Shown one piece after another: positions 54,165 through 64,000 of a stretch of DNA of 64,000 bases. A model generated the notes under the pieces. That model searched no databases, was not told where the DNA came from, and saw nothing but the letters and a program-made list of their open reading frames with translations. The translations under genes were made by a program, and so were the position numbers. This DNA is from Massospora cicadina. Taxonomy: Eukaryota; Entomophthoromycota; Entomophthoromycetes; Entomophthorales; Entomophthoraceae. The DNA is taken from the NCBI GenBank assembly GCA_022478985.1, contig JAKSZP010010602.1:124001-188000 (forward strand). The letters run 5' to 3'. How positions within the stretch are numbered: position 1 is the stretch's first letter; each line of letters begins with the position of its first letter.

Positions 54165-55280
54165 TGGATGATAAGGCTCCTATTGCTTATACAGCTATAG
54201 GAACTTTGCATGCACTTGGTTGATGATCTGAACGCTAGCAGGGTCCTTGATAGTATATGCATCCAATCCTGTCTTCTCAATAACTTTGGATGGCCCAATC
54301 CAGATACTGACCAACTTTTGCTTTTACCCAAATCCATGTTGATCATGGAATAGAACTGTCTCCATCTTTTAACTAGGTTAACCCACTATGATGTACCTGA
54401 TTGGCAGCTTTAGTCTTAATCTTCTTGGCTAAACTGAATGAGTATGCTTCAGTTTTCAATTTGATTAATGTGTTGGCTAGGGTCATCAAATAACGTTGAG
54501 GATCCATTCCACCATATTCTTCTACACAGGCGTATAGCAGTTCTGGTAGAGCAGGGTGTCAGCCATATAGTAATTGGAAGGGATTCTTCCCTGTGGTGGA
54601 ATGATAGCTAATATTATAGGAGAAAATGGCGGTGAATAAAAGGGAACTACAATCTGGGGGTCAATCCGCTACTAATTTATATAATATGTTCATTAAATTC
54701 CCATTGACCCGCTCAATTATTCTGTTGGACTTGGGGTGGTATGGGGTTGTCAAAACCACTCAGATGGCCATCAGCTCATTGAGCTTTGGGAGGATGTGGG
54801 AAGTGAAGTTAGTTCTGTTATCAGTAAGAAGGAACTGAGGACAGCCATGCTATTGGATAATACATTCCATTTATGAATTTAGCCACTGTGACCGCCCCTA
54901 AATCCCATATCACCCTTGCTTTAACCCATAGGGTAAGTGGTCAGTTGCCACCAAAATGTACTTGGACCAGTTAGCTCCCATTGGCAGAGGGCCAACGACA
55001 TCCAGGAAAACTGTATGTCAAGTAAAGTGCAGCTTCACTAACTGGTACAAAGTCTTTTGGCAGAACGGTTTTTTCCAATTGAAACTGGTTTCAGGAGGAG
55101 ATAGTACCAAGCACATCAAAGTTCATGCTTTTTCCAGAAATACCAAGGCTGCAATAATTCCATACTCTTATGTACACCACCATGTTTGATAGCCCTATGT
55201 GCACTCATTATATTATGCAGTGCCAAGGGTCACAGGAAGTTCACTGTTGAATTAATGATCTGCTTATACAACTCACCATT
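54165..55280 (-). pseudogene. E integrase, decayed
   Basis: Occupies the region between RNase H and the 3' LTR. The segment at 54137-54346 includes GHPKLLRRQDWMHILSRTLL near the integrase end. The core is heavily broken; catalytic residues were not placed with confidence. Confidence 0.6.
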
Positions 55281-55479
55281 ATGCTGAAAAGTATTGGCTC
55301 ACATTTCATTCAAAGCCTTTATGACTTGTGGTGGCTCATTATTGTAATTACCACTAAGCATCTTATCATACATGATGTTACTTAGATCCCCTGTTACTGC
55401 AATTGTTGGTAATCTTGACAAGCAGTCTGCATTTTGGTGTTTGGCTCCCAGTCATTGAAGAATCTCAAAATTGTAAGCC

Positions 55480-55760
55480 TGCAGCTTAAGGGCCATCAAG
55501 CTAGACGCCCCTCTGGCTCCTTGGGGTTCTATAAACAGCGTAACAAGACATGATCCGTTACAACTTTGAACTTTACACCACGCAAATATACTCTGAATTG
55601 TTTGTAAGCATAAATCACTGCTAAGAACTCCCGCTTAGTCATAGTATAATCACGTTTGTGGCTATTCAGGCTTTGACTACAGTAAGCCACCAGATGCTCC
55701 TCCCCTTCATCATCTTTTTGGGACAGAACTGCCCCCACAGCGGAAAGAGATGCATCCATT
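55480..55760 (-). pseudogene. E RNase H
   Basis: VGAVLSQKDDEGEEHLVAYC, SQSLNSHKRDYTMTKREFLA and KQFRVYLRGVKFKVVTDHVL are standard gypsy RNase H blocks; the catalytic Asp segment MDASLSAVGA is at the start. TKRE keeps the Arg that is TGA in B1 and B2. Confidence 0.85.
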
Positions 55761-55764
55761 TGTA

Positions 55765-56690
55765 AATATAAATTCCTTTTTTATAATTGGGTAGCATAGT
55801 ACTGGTGCATTGATCAACGCCGTTCAAAGTGTATCAAAGGAGTGTTGATGGCATTCCGTCTGCTCAAATGTGAAATCTATTTTATAACTCAAACAGCGGA
55901 CCACCAATACAACTAAAGTTTGGTATGAAACGGCGATAGTAGCCAACCCTTTCATAAAAATATTTGTATATCTCGCTTACTGTTTGGTGTAGACATCTTT
56001 CAAATGGCCTCCACCTTAGATGGTTGGGGCCGCATCCCTATTGCATCAACTACAAACATGAGGTACTCTAGCTGACCCTTGAAAAGGTGGCATTTATGGG
56101 GTTTTATTTTAATGTTGGCCTCAGCCAACCGGCGGAATACCACTTCCAAATGGGTAAGGTGCTCAGAAAACGTGCAGAAAAAACGGTGATGTCATCTAGG
56201 TGTACAAGAACGCAGGACAGCTTCAAATTTCCAAAGATGGTGTCCTTCGCCCATTGGAATGTAGCTAGGGCATTACACAGCCATTGGGGTATACATGTCA
56301 GTTAAAAATCCCTTTTGACATGATAATGGCGCATTTCTCTTGTTTCGCCACAGGTAACTCAATCTGCCAATAGCCAGATATCAAATCCATTGCAGAGAAG
56401 TAATGAGCTCCTCCCAACCGGTCCAAAGCATCGTAAATTCGTGGCAAGGGGTATGAGCTCTTTTTTGCAATGTTGTTGAGCTTGCGGTAGTCAATTACTG
56501 CCCAATTGGCACCATCCTTTTTTTTGACATTTAGGACAGGGGAAGCCCATAGGCTCTTCGATGGTTCAAGCATTTCTTGCTCTAGTAGTTTATCGATTCC
56601 TGCCGTAACAACTTCTTCTGCTGTTCTACATTGGCGGATTGGCCAAGTTCTGATGGGGGGATGATCCCCAGTGTCCATTCAATGGATCAC
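55765..56690 (-). pseudogene. E reverse transcriptase
   Basis: 56298-56678 is open and covers the fingers and first catalytic Asp: WASPVLNVKKKDGANWAVID, YPLPRIYDALDRLGG and HYFSAMDLISGYWQIELP. The polymerase box lies at about 56190-56205 and reads VHLDDI (Tyr to His). The thumb/connection down to 55765 is decayed. Confidence 0.85.
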
Positions 56691-56989
56691 TCCCCTTGCG
56701 CATCCTAGATTATGATCATCAACAGCTTAGATCTCTTTGTATTTTTGGAATAAGGCTTACACTTGATCTTTCTAATCTTCCATTAACCCTATTAAATTTT
56801 CATGTAGTACAACTGCAAATATTCCAGGGTGTGGTTCAATGGGAAGACCAAATTCATCCAGCAAACTGAACTCATGAACATGGAGACCTCTTCAATTGGG
56901 ATTAAATTAAATACGCCACTATTTGTTGTCAGCGGATATGCATTGGTCTATTCTGAAAATTTTCCACCAAGACCTTGTTTCCCCATGCC

Positions 56990-57640
56990 TCAGAAGTATA
57001 ATGCCTGGGGCCACATGGGCTCAAGCCGCAATTGCTGATAGGGCCCAATGACCTCTCCATATAACCTAGCAGGCACTTCCACCTTTAACTCAGTGCTTAT
57101 AATTACTTGGTGTCCAGAGGGAATAAATATAGGGCTGGCAGCTCTAAGTGGTAGCCCTTGATATTCATAAACTTGATAAGGAAGGGCCTGGGTCTTGTTC
57201 TTTAATTGATGGTAGCGAACAGGAATCACTCCATTACCATATGCAATGTTAATGTGACCCATGTGCACCAGATCCTTTGGCATTCCACTGGAAGTAAAGT
57301 AGATTGGAATCCAATGCCCCAGAATTTCAAAGTTCTCTAGTGTCATATCAACAACAGCCCCAAAGTGGCGCATAAAAGTAGTTTCAATTAACAGGTCATT
57401 GTTATTGGTTGGTAACACTAGAGCTGGGGCTACAATGACAATTGACCCAAACCGCAAGGGTAGTGCGCTGTATGCTCCTTCAGAGACCATGCTTTCCGCG
57501 CCTGTAGTCCCATACATAATACAATGTTCCACGTTAGGCTTTAATGCCAACTTTGCCACCAACTTTATATACTATGTTGATTGGAGCACCTGTATCAATT
57601 ATAGCGCAGACTCAGGTTTTTGCTACAGCAATGTCACAGC
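56990..57640 (-). pseudogene. E protease and linker
   Basis: VCAIIDTGAPINIVYKVGGK (57540-57610) is an intact DTG active-site segment. A 190-codon open linker (56990-57562) then leads towards RT, including LIETTFMRHFGAVVDMTLEN (protease C-terminal half) and VEVPARLYGEVIGPYQQLRL, the segment parallel to B1 21090-21150. Confidence 0.82.
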
Positions 57641-57699
57641 AAGTACACTCAGAGTAAGAAACATTATGATTGTTTATAATGTGGACATTTGATGGATCT

Positions 57700-58700
57700 C
57701 ATTTTCCCAAAAAGCTCATAATACCCTCTCTGAATTTAGAGCACTTTTTAAAATAGCATCCACAGGGAGGGCCACATTCACCCCTTTTAAGAGAAGTGCA
57801 TCAGCGAAGGGATCTGGTTTATCTGTAGAAAGTTGATCAAACATTTGACAGGCATGAGGCTTTGGTTGCTTCTGGGGACCTGCTTCCGCCATGTCCATAA
57901 ATTGCGCTCATGTCAGCACATTCACCCCCCAACTGGCTGCTGATATAGAAAGGCGTCGTCAACTAGGAACTTACACTTAATGTATGAGGATAGGTTCAGG
58001 TGGGAAGTTTTGAGTCAGAATAGAGTAAGTAGAGTCCCATCTCTACTCCGCTCTTACTTTTCCCTGATTGTACTGTTCCTGCGGTAGGGAATGAACCTGA
58101 TGAATAAGATAACTTCTGTCCAAGTGCTCAGAGTGACCGCACGAGAAACAATTGACCCCAAAAGATCTGCGTCCATGGTTTTTGTATAATGGGCCACCTC
58201 AAAAGTTAGACTGGGGTTGAGCGGTGTAAACAGACCCCTCTCAATAGTTGAACTGCTAATGGCAACTTAGTTGGGAGTGAGGCGTGAAGTGATAATAAGG
58301 TTAGGGGTTACTAAATGGATTCTGAACAGGGAGTGATAACTCCCCCAAATAAGAAAGTCTAGCAGCAGAGGTGATAAATTTTTGCTCTATATTGGGCAGA
58401 GGGAAGGTAGTGGATAGATGGCGTAAGATTTGAATGAGTTTAAGCTAAGGTATGCCAACTTTTAAATATAGAGCCATGATATTGAAAAGCTCACGGTGTG
58501 ATTTCACAGTGGAGGTCAATGCAATGCATATGTCAGATTCAGTTAAAGTCCCTGCCCCAATTAACACATGGGATTCCACCGTAAAGCAATCAGCAAATGC
58601 GGTGAGGGCCTCATTATGCTGAAACCCAATGGTTAAGAACTCAGCCTTCCACTGCGCCATTTTTGAAGTTCCTCAAAATAACCACAGCACAGTTTCTTTC
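57700..58700 (-). pseudogene. E gag
   Basis: 58445-58660: AEFLTIGFQHNEALTAFADC, matching the gag motif of B1 and C. A knuckle CFSCGHSEHLDRSY at about 58100-58165 has lost its last Cys. 57716-57898 is the post-knuckle linker (GVNVALPVDAILKSALNSER, parallel to ANVSLPISAIKESFP in B2). Confidence 0.75.
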
Positions 58701-59057
58701 ACTTTTTGATAGATAACGGAACTGGTGGGAAGATAGCAAGTAACTTGGTCAGAGCTTCTGACATCCAAGTTGAATATTAATAGTTTGGCTTTACACTGAT
58801 CTGAAGCTCATTATACTATAAACTCAAATCGCTTAAAAATCCATAGATGTTCCCATTGCAATCAAATGGAGGCAGCTTATCAGTACAAACCTCCTGCAGA
58901 ACTTCTTCTTCCACTGAAGCACAGCGTCCAAGGCAATCTTGAGTTCCGCATATTCAATGGTTGCAGCATCTCAGAAAGAATCCCTGCCAGAGCAAGCCTG
59001 ATATGACATGGCCAGAAACTGAGGTATGTTATTGTAATCGTAATTTGATCAATGAGC

Positions 59058-59076
59058 CCCCTGTAGTGAGCACCAA
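59058..59076 (-). promoter_or_regulatory. Primer-binding site of E
   Basis: On the minus strand TTGGTGCTCACTACAGGGG directly inside the LTR; identical to C. Confidence 0.8.
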
Positions 59077-59598
59077 TGTTATAAAATTGGCAGTATTAAG
59101 AGATACGCTGAAGGATTTTTGCACAGGGTTCATTCAGCTGAGAAATTAGGACAACAATATGATGATTCTCATCCTTGATTCAACAGATTAAACTTTAAAT
59201 AACTATGGAGCACTCGCTCCCACAACCCTCTTTTATTTAATATATTAAACTACAGCGGATCCTCACTATTCTACTCACCTTTAAAGCTATTAACAACCTC
59301 CTCCTAGTCAACCGTCTCATCTTGCCTATATCTCAGCAACTTTGGATGATACCGCTTCCTTAACTTAGTAATTCAATTTGCCATATCTCATTGGTTTCAG
59401 CAATTCTTCATATGTTAATTTCATGATCGCCTAATTTGAGGCTATTTGCCATCTATAATTGTACACCAATATCTTCAACCCAATATCGCCTCATATTGAA
59501 GAGCTCAAATAATCATTACTCATATCAAACTTGGCAGATTTTATCCATTCTGACATAATGACTTAGGTCTTATTGTCCATTCATATCAGAATCACAAA
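59077..59598 (-). repeat. 5' LTR of E (minus-strand sense)
   Basis: Direct repeat of 53626-54150; the left edge TGTTATAAAATTGGC is intact, the right edge is worn (AATCACAAA). Confidence 0.86.
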
Positions 59599-59603
59599 AA
59601 TAC

Positions 59604-60980
59604 CTTTAATGACAAACACAATGAACGATATTTCACTGGGAGCTCAAACCATAGTTAACACCATGTTATTGATGGAACTCCCAGAACAGCTATATGGAGA
59701 AAAAGTCAATCCATGGGAAAATGAGGATTGAACCATGGGTGGTGCCAGAGATCTTAATGCCAGATCATGGTTAAATTTAAGTAATCGTAGCCAATCTGGG
59801 AGAGAAGCCAATAAAAATTTAAAAGAATCAAAATCATTGCATTTATACACTTGCTCCCAATGGCGGAACTTAGTGCTTTCATGAATTAGGATCATTTTCT
59901 GAAATGGGATTGCTGGCAGAAACTGTCAAAAGTGTCAATGTATTAGTGGATTGTGTGCAGCTTGTGATCTGAACAAGAATCAGCAAAAGGATGTGCTCCA
60001 ATTATTTAAAAATTGTGGAGATATTTTCTCAGAACAATCATGACTTGAGATGTGCAAAAAACGTACGCCACAAAGTTGATAATGAGAGATATCCACCAAT
60101 AATATTGAGACCTGTTTGAAGGTCAAGAGTGGCGGAAGCAGAGGTCAGCAATAAAATTAGCAAAGTAGTGGAACATGGGTTACTTGTTCCATCATCAAGT
60201 CCATAGGCGAGTCCAATCCTTTTGGTAAAAAAGAAGGAAGGATCAAATTGAGTCGTGATTGACTATTGCTGACTAAACAAGATCACTAAGAAAGACTCCT
60301 ATACACTGCCTCAAATTGATGACGCGCTTGATCGCCTGGGTGAGGAAATATAATTTTCAGCTATGGACCTGATTTTGGGCTATTGGAAAATCAATTTGCC
60401 AAAAGAAGATCATGAAAAATGTGCAATAATTACCGTGAAAGAGCTATATCAGCTGACCAGAATGCCACAAGGTTTATAAAATGCACTGGCAACTTTCCAG
60501 CATGCTATGGATTAAATACTCAGCGGATTAAGCTATCCTGCATACTAGTATACTTAGACAATATCAACGTCTTCAGCAGGACCTTCACAGATTGCTTGAA
60601 GCATCTGAAGGAAGTTCTTAAGTGGATGGCAATTGAAAATCTAAAAATAAGCTAAGAAAATGTCATTTTTTCAAATTAAGAGTTTGATACTTAGGGTTTT
60701 TCATAAACTATAATGGATTACAACTGCAACCCATGTAAATAGAAGCTGTTGAATGGATGCCAATTATAAAAAGTTTGGGACATACAAATCATTTTTGTAA
60801 TGGTTGGATACTATCATTAGTTTATCAAAGACTTTTCTGGAATTGCTGAGCCTTTATTCCACCTACTTAATGATCAAAAAAGGATTCATGTGGAATGATG
60901 AGGCACAGAAGTCATTCAATAAGCTCTGAAAGTATCTCATAAGCATCCCAGTGTTGAAATATCCAAATTTTAATTAATAA
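59604..60980 (+). pseudogene. B2 reverse transcriptase
   Basis: Parallel to B1 21040-22440. MDLILGYWKINLPKEDHEKC (60364-60423) and VYLDNINVFSRTF at about 60540-60580: the polymerase box reads YLDN, so the second Asp is lost. The Arg in LPRID, TGA in B1, is CAA (Gln) here. Several stops. Confidence 0.82.
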
Positions 60981-60984
60981 TTTA

Positions 60985-61445
60985 TAATCCAAGTGGATGC
61001 CTTGTTAACGGCTATTGGGAACATTCTGAGACAATTAGATGACAACGGGGATGGACATCCCATAGCCTATGTAAGCAGAACCTTGTCGCCAGCTGAAAGA
61101 AACTATACCAGAACAGAGTGAGAGTGCCTGGCGGTAATCCATACTATAAATAAAAGTTTGAGTCTACATACATGGGATGCACTTTAAAGTCATAACTGAT
61201 CCCTAATATCTGTGCTGGCTTCATTATCTGAGGGAACCAGAGGGCCAATTGGCACGCTGGGCTACAAAACTAGAAGCATAAAATTTAAAATTATTTACAG
61301 GGCTGGAGTGATACATCAGAATGCTAATGGATTGTCTCAATTTCTGGTTGTTCATTTAATCTATTATCAGGATAATGCGCTATTTCAGCGGAGGATCAAA
61401 GGAGATATTGGGGATGAACCCCCAGAAATTTGGAATGTACTATAA
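60985..61445 (+). pseudogene. B2 RNase H
   Basis: GDGHPIAYVSRTLSPAERNY then TRTE followed by TGA, the same ruined Arg as in B1. FKIIYRAGVIHQNANGLS and later frames follow. Small deletions relative to B1. Confidence 0.8.
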
Positions 61446-61489
61446 AAGGCAATAAAAATACCAATTTAAGAACAATCAATCATACAGAA

Positions 61490-62560
61490 TAATTGAAGGA
61501 AAACAAGTTTTTATTCCTAAATTATTGAAACAAGTGGAAATAATTTGAGCTGTCATAAGTTCATTGGCCATGGTGGCCTAAAGGAAACAATGGATCATAA
61601 TTGCAATTATTATTACTGTGAATCAGTCAACTATGATGTCATAGGTTACCTAGCCTGCTGTGTGGAGTGTCAGCTTCACAAGCCGTACTAGAACGTCATG
61701 GGTTACCAGCTAGTATGCCCTGGTTTTGCGTGGCACATGGTGTCCATAGAAGTCATGGGACCATTATGTGTCAGCACTGGAGATGTGAGGTATATAATTT
61801 TCACAATAGACCATCTAACCCAATGGATTGAAATGAAAGCCCTTGTAGAGTGGATGTAATGAGTATGGCAAAGTTTATACTGGACCAAGTGAGATATTGG
61901 CATGGATGCCCCCAAAGTATCCTCAGTGACAATAGACTAATTTTACTCATATGTGATTCCAAGGCTAAACGATTTAATGGGAATAAAAGGTAAGGTATTT
62001 GTCCCCTATCATACAGAAATGAATGGAATGGTGGAAAGAGTGAATGCAGCTCTAGCCTCAACATTACAAAAGTTGGTCATGGGAAAGCTTCTACTTGGGG
62101 AGAATATCTGAGCTCAGTCACATTTGATTATAAAATCAGTTACCACTCAGTGACAGAGAAAATGCCATTCAAACTTTTATATGGGAGGAAAGCCACATTG
62201 ATGCCAATATTGTATTCTGAAGTGGAGCCATCTTTGGGGATGCGTGCCAAACAATTACTATCCCAACTGGACAATATCCTGAATGAATTAAAATCTTGGG
62301 CACTAAAAATGACAATGAAAAGAAGGATCAACACAAAGAAAGAAGACAATCAGAATTGGCCTACGTTGAAAGAGAACCATGTGGGTAATAGGGTAGCCTA
62401 TTGCAATACCCATGGGTTTGAGAGGAAAGTTAAGTTGAACGCTCTATGGATGGGACTGTTCTAAATTATTGTCAAGTCAGCAAATAATGCCTATATAATC
62501 AAGAATATTGAAGATGGTTGCATAGTCAATAGAGTCCACACAAGATACTCAAAGTATTGA
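61490..62560 (+). pseudogene. B2 integrase
   Basis: Zinc-binding ACCVEC near 61655-61675, second catalytic Asp in SILSDN near 61917, Glu in NGMVERVNAALASTL near 62020. An open C-terminal part at 62150-62464 contains MPFKLLYGRKATLMPILY and VGNRVAYCNTHGFERKVKLN before a worn GPF-like motif. Many stops upstream. Confidence 0.82.
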
Positions 62561-63164
62561 ACTTAAGGGGAAAATAATAATGTTATATAGAAAAAAAGCG
62601 ACAAAAAGAAATAATAATAATAAAAAAGATGCATAAAAAATATAAAAACTAAAGAATATAAAAAAATCAATTTTTATTCTTTGAGTAGTGATGAATCTGG
62701 CAATATTTACACCTACCAAGCATGGAGGAAGGGAAAGACAATAACAGGAACAAGTTCCAAGCGTTGGCAGGATCATGACGGGATGAAACTAGATCTGCCG
62801 AACTATTCCTTATTAGCAAGATGTTGAGACCTGTCCTGGGGTTGGTACAGGTTGAATGGTAAGATGCCATTGGGACCCATCCTGGGGTTTTTACATATGG
62901 AACAGTTCATCTTTTAGTAATTATGTGGAGATGGGATTGGCGTGGCATGATGTTGCATGAATAATTCTCAAGAAGTTTTGGCAGCAGGCTAAAACTAAGG
63001 ACAAGAATTCATCAAGCTGAGCAGAGCATATGGGCGTTGATTGCGGAAAGAGCTGAACTCTGTTGAGGTCATTGAGATATATCCAAATACATGCACAAGC
63101 TGAGGCAACTTCCATCCCCAAGGGTTTTATCCTCCACTGTATAATCTGGTCAAAAGGGGGAATA

Positions 63165-64000
63165 TGTTGGAATTTCAGTTGACCACATTGTCCAACCTAT
63201 TGACCAATTAATGAATTTGACAATTAGTTACAATCATATATCTCGACAACAGTTGCCAACTAGAGAGATTATTGTTGGGAATCACCTCTAATGATAATGA
63301 GCATAAATTTAATGAGGGAACACCAACCAATAGTTAAATTATTGCAGTAAACAATCTAATACTTTGGCAGAGGTTGCCAACTAAATATATTCACGTCAGG
63401 AATCATCCCTGATGATATTGAGTATGAAATTGATGAAGGAACAACACTTAATAATCAAATTATTAGGAATCATTCAGAGTAAAAGGATGGGGAGTCACCA
63501 GAAACTACCTAAGTGTTCTATACTGGAAGTGAATGGTAGGATCATCATTGGCCAATACAATTAGTTTCTGGTTTCTAAAACCAGATTTGGTTACCAAACA
63601 GCTGAGGGTTGCAATACCTAAGAAAATTAAGTCAAAGATACCTGACGATATTTGGTGGCTAAAACTTGAGGGTCAAACCAGTATAGGAGAGCAAATAATT
63701 CTCAGAAGACAGCTGAAACGCTGTGTGTCAATTTTTACTATAAAACCATCAAATATTCCATAATAAAAAAATATTCAAACTTGATAAATATCTTAGTTTT
63801 TTTACATTGGTTGTATAACATTACTCTTGGAATAAGGGTGTAAGGATCAGATATCCTTAATTTATTGTTATTAAGTCTCCACTTGGCTCTGCGAGAAGAG
63901 AATAGGGAAAGTGTTCCCTACCAGTATCAAAGTATCTTCAAGACGAAGAAGCACCTACAAAGCGTTAGACAATTTACTCATCATGGCTTTTTGGCAATCA
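63165..64000 (+). repeat. 3' LTR of B2, cut by window edge
   Basis: TGTTGGAATTTCAGTTGACC onward, parallel to 50436-51270, with TATAAAACCATC near 63740. The right end and target duplication are outside the window. Confidence 0.88.

Larger units (their letters stand above)
53626..59598 (-). mobile_element. Ty3/gypsy element E inserted in B2
   Basis: LTRs 53626-54150 and 59077-59598 (525 and 522 bp), target duplication AATAC (53621-53625 and 59599-59603). The B2 sequence rejoins exactly when compared with B1 20990-21060. Minus-strand order LTR, primer-binding site, gag, protease, RT, RNase H, integrase, LTR. Shares the primer-binding site and gag motif with B and C. Confidence 0.92.
50436..64000 (+). 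mobile_element. Ty3/gypsy element B2 (host for E), truncated by window end
   Basis: Same family as B1: LTRs 50436-51403 and 63165 onward (cut by the window edge), primer-binding site, gag with CCHC knuckle, protease, RT, RNase H, integrase, purine tract CAAAAGGGGGAATA (63151-63164). Element E interrupts it between protease and RT. The left target flank is ACGGC; the right flank is outside the window. Confidence 0.92.

Overview
The window looks like repeat-saturated nuclear DNA from a filamentous fungus. The best pointer is the only intact host gene I can assemble: a seven-exon gene at 43172-45467 encoding a TVP18/CG6151-P family membrane protein of 141 residues, with very short exons and clean GT/AG introns. 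The species cannot be named from the sequence. Almost everything else is transposable elements in various states of decay. Many show loss of CpG (CG to TG or CA), including TGA stops at conserved arginine positions in retrotransposon reverse transcriptase. The stretch around the host gene keeps its CpGs.

Layout. 1-3.5 kb: unassigned sequence, then a short non-autonomous LTR element (family A, copy A1) with an extra piece inserted in it. 3.5-10.6 kb: AT-rich foldback elements (F1, 1.8 kb; F2, 0.35 kb), a decayed Helitron, a tRNA-Gly-derived SINE with a perfect 15 bp target duplication, and a second Helitron end carrying another SINE. 10.6-13.8 kb: unassigned sequence and two decayed coding stretches. 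13.8-26.3 kb: Ty3/gypsy element B1 (TSD GCCTC), itself hit by an internally deleted gypsy element C and by solo LTR D. 26.3-28.3 kb: a Helitron end and F2/F1 pieces.

28.3-41.0 kb: four insertions stacked in one arm of an F1 foldback. These are family A copy A2 (TSD ACTAT) containing chromodomain gypsy element G (TSD ATTGT), and two minus-strand ORF1-only LINE-like elements with 17-18 bp target duplications. The left LINE-like copy carries a small SINE. 41.4-42.8 kb: a Helitron with intact ends. 42.88-43.10 kb: two pogo/Tigger-type MITEs. 43.17-45.47 kb: the TVP18-like gene. 45.5-50.4 kb: unassigned sequence, a tandem array of tRNA-like SINE units, a second copy of the tRNA-Gly SINE and a TTAA-flanked MITE. 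50.4-64.0 kb: gypsy element B2, cut by gypsy element E (TSD AATAC) and running off the window.

How the parts fit. The SINEs and the ORF1-only LINE-like elements share the same 3' tail (CATCCCC..GGTCGGC..TCGAATAAA, with CpG decay variants). This is the arrangement expected when SINEs borrow a LINE reverse transcriptase that recognises its own tail. Gypsy families B, C and E share one primer-binding site, so they are probably related and primed by the same tRNA. Nesting gives relative ages: F1 is older than A2 and the LINE copies; A2 is older than G; B1 is older than C and D; B2 is older than E.
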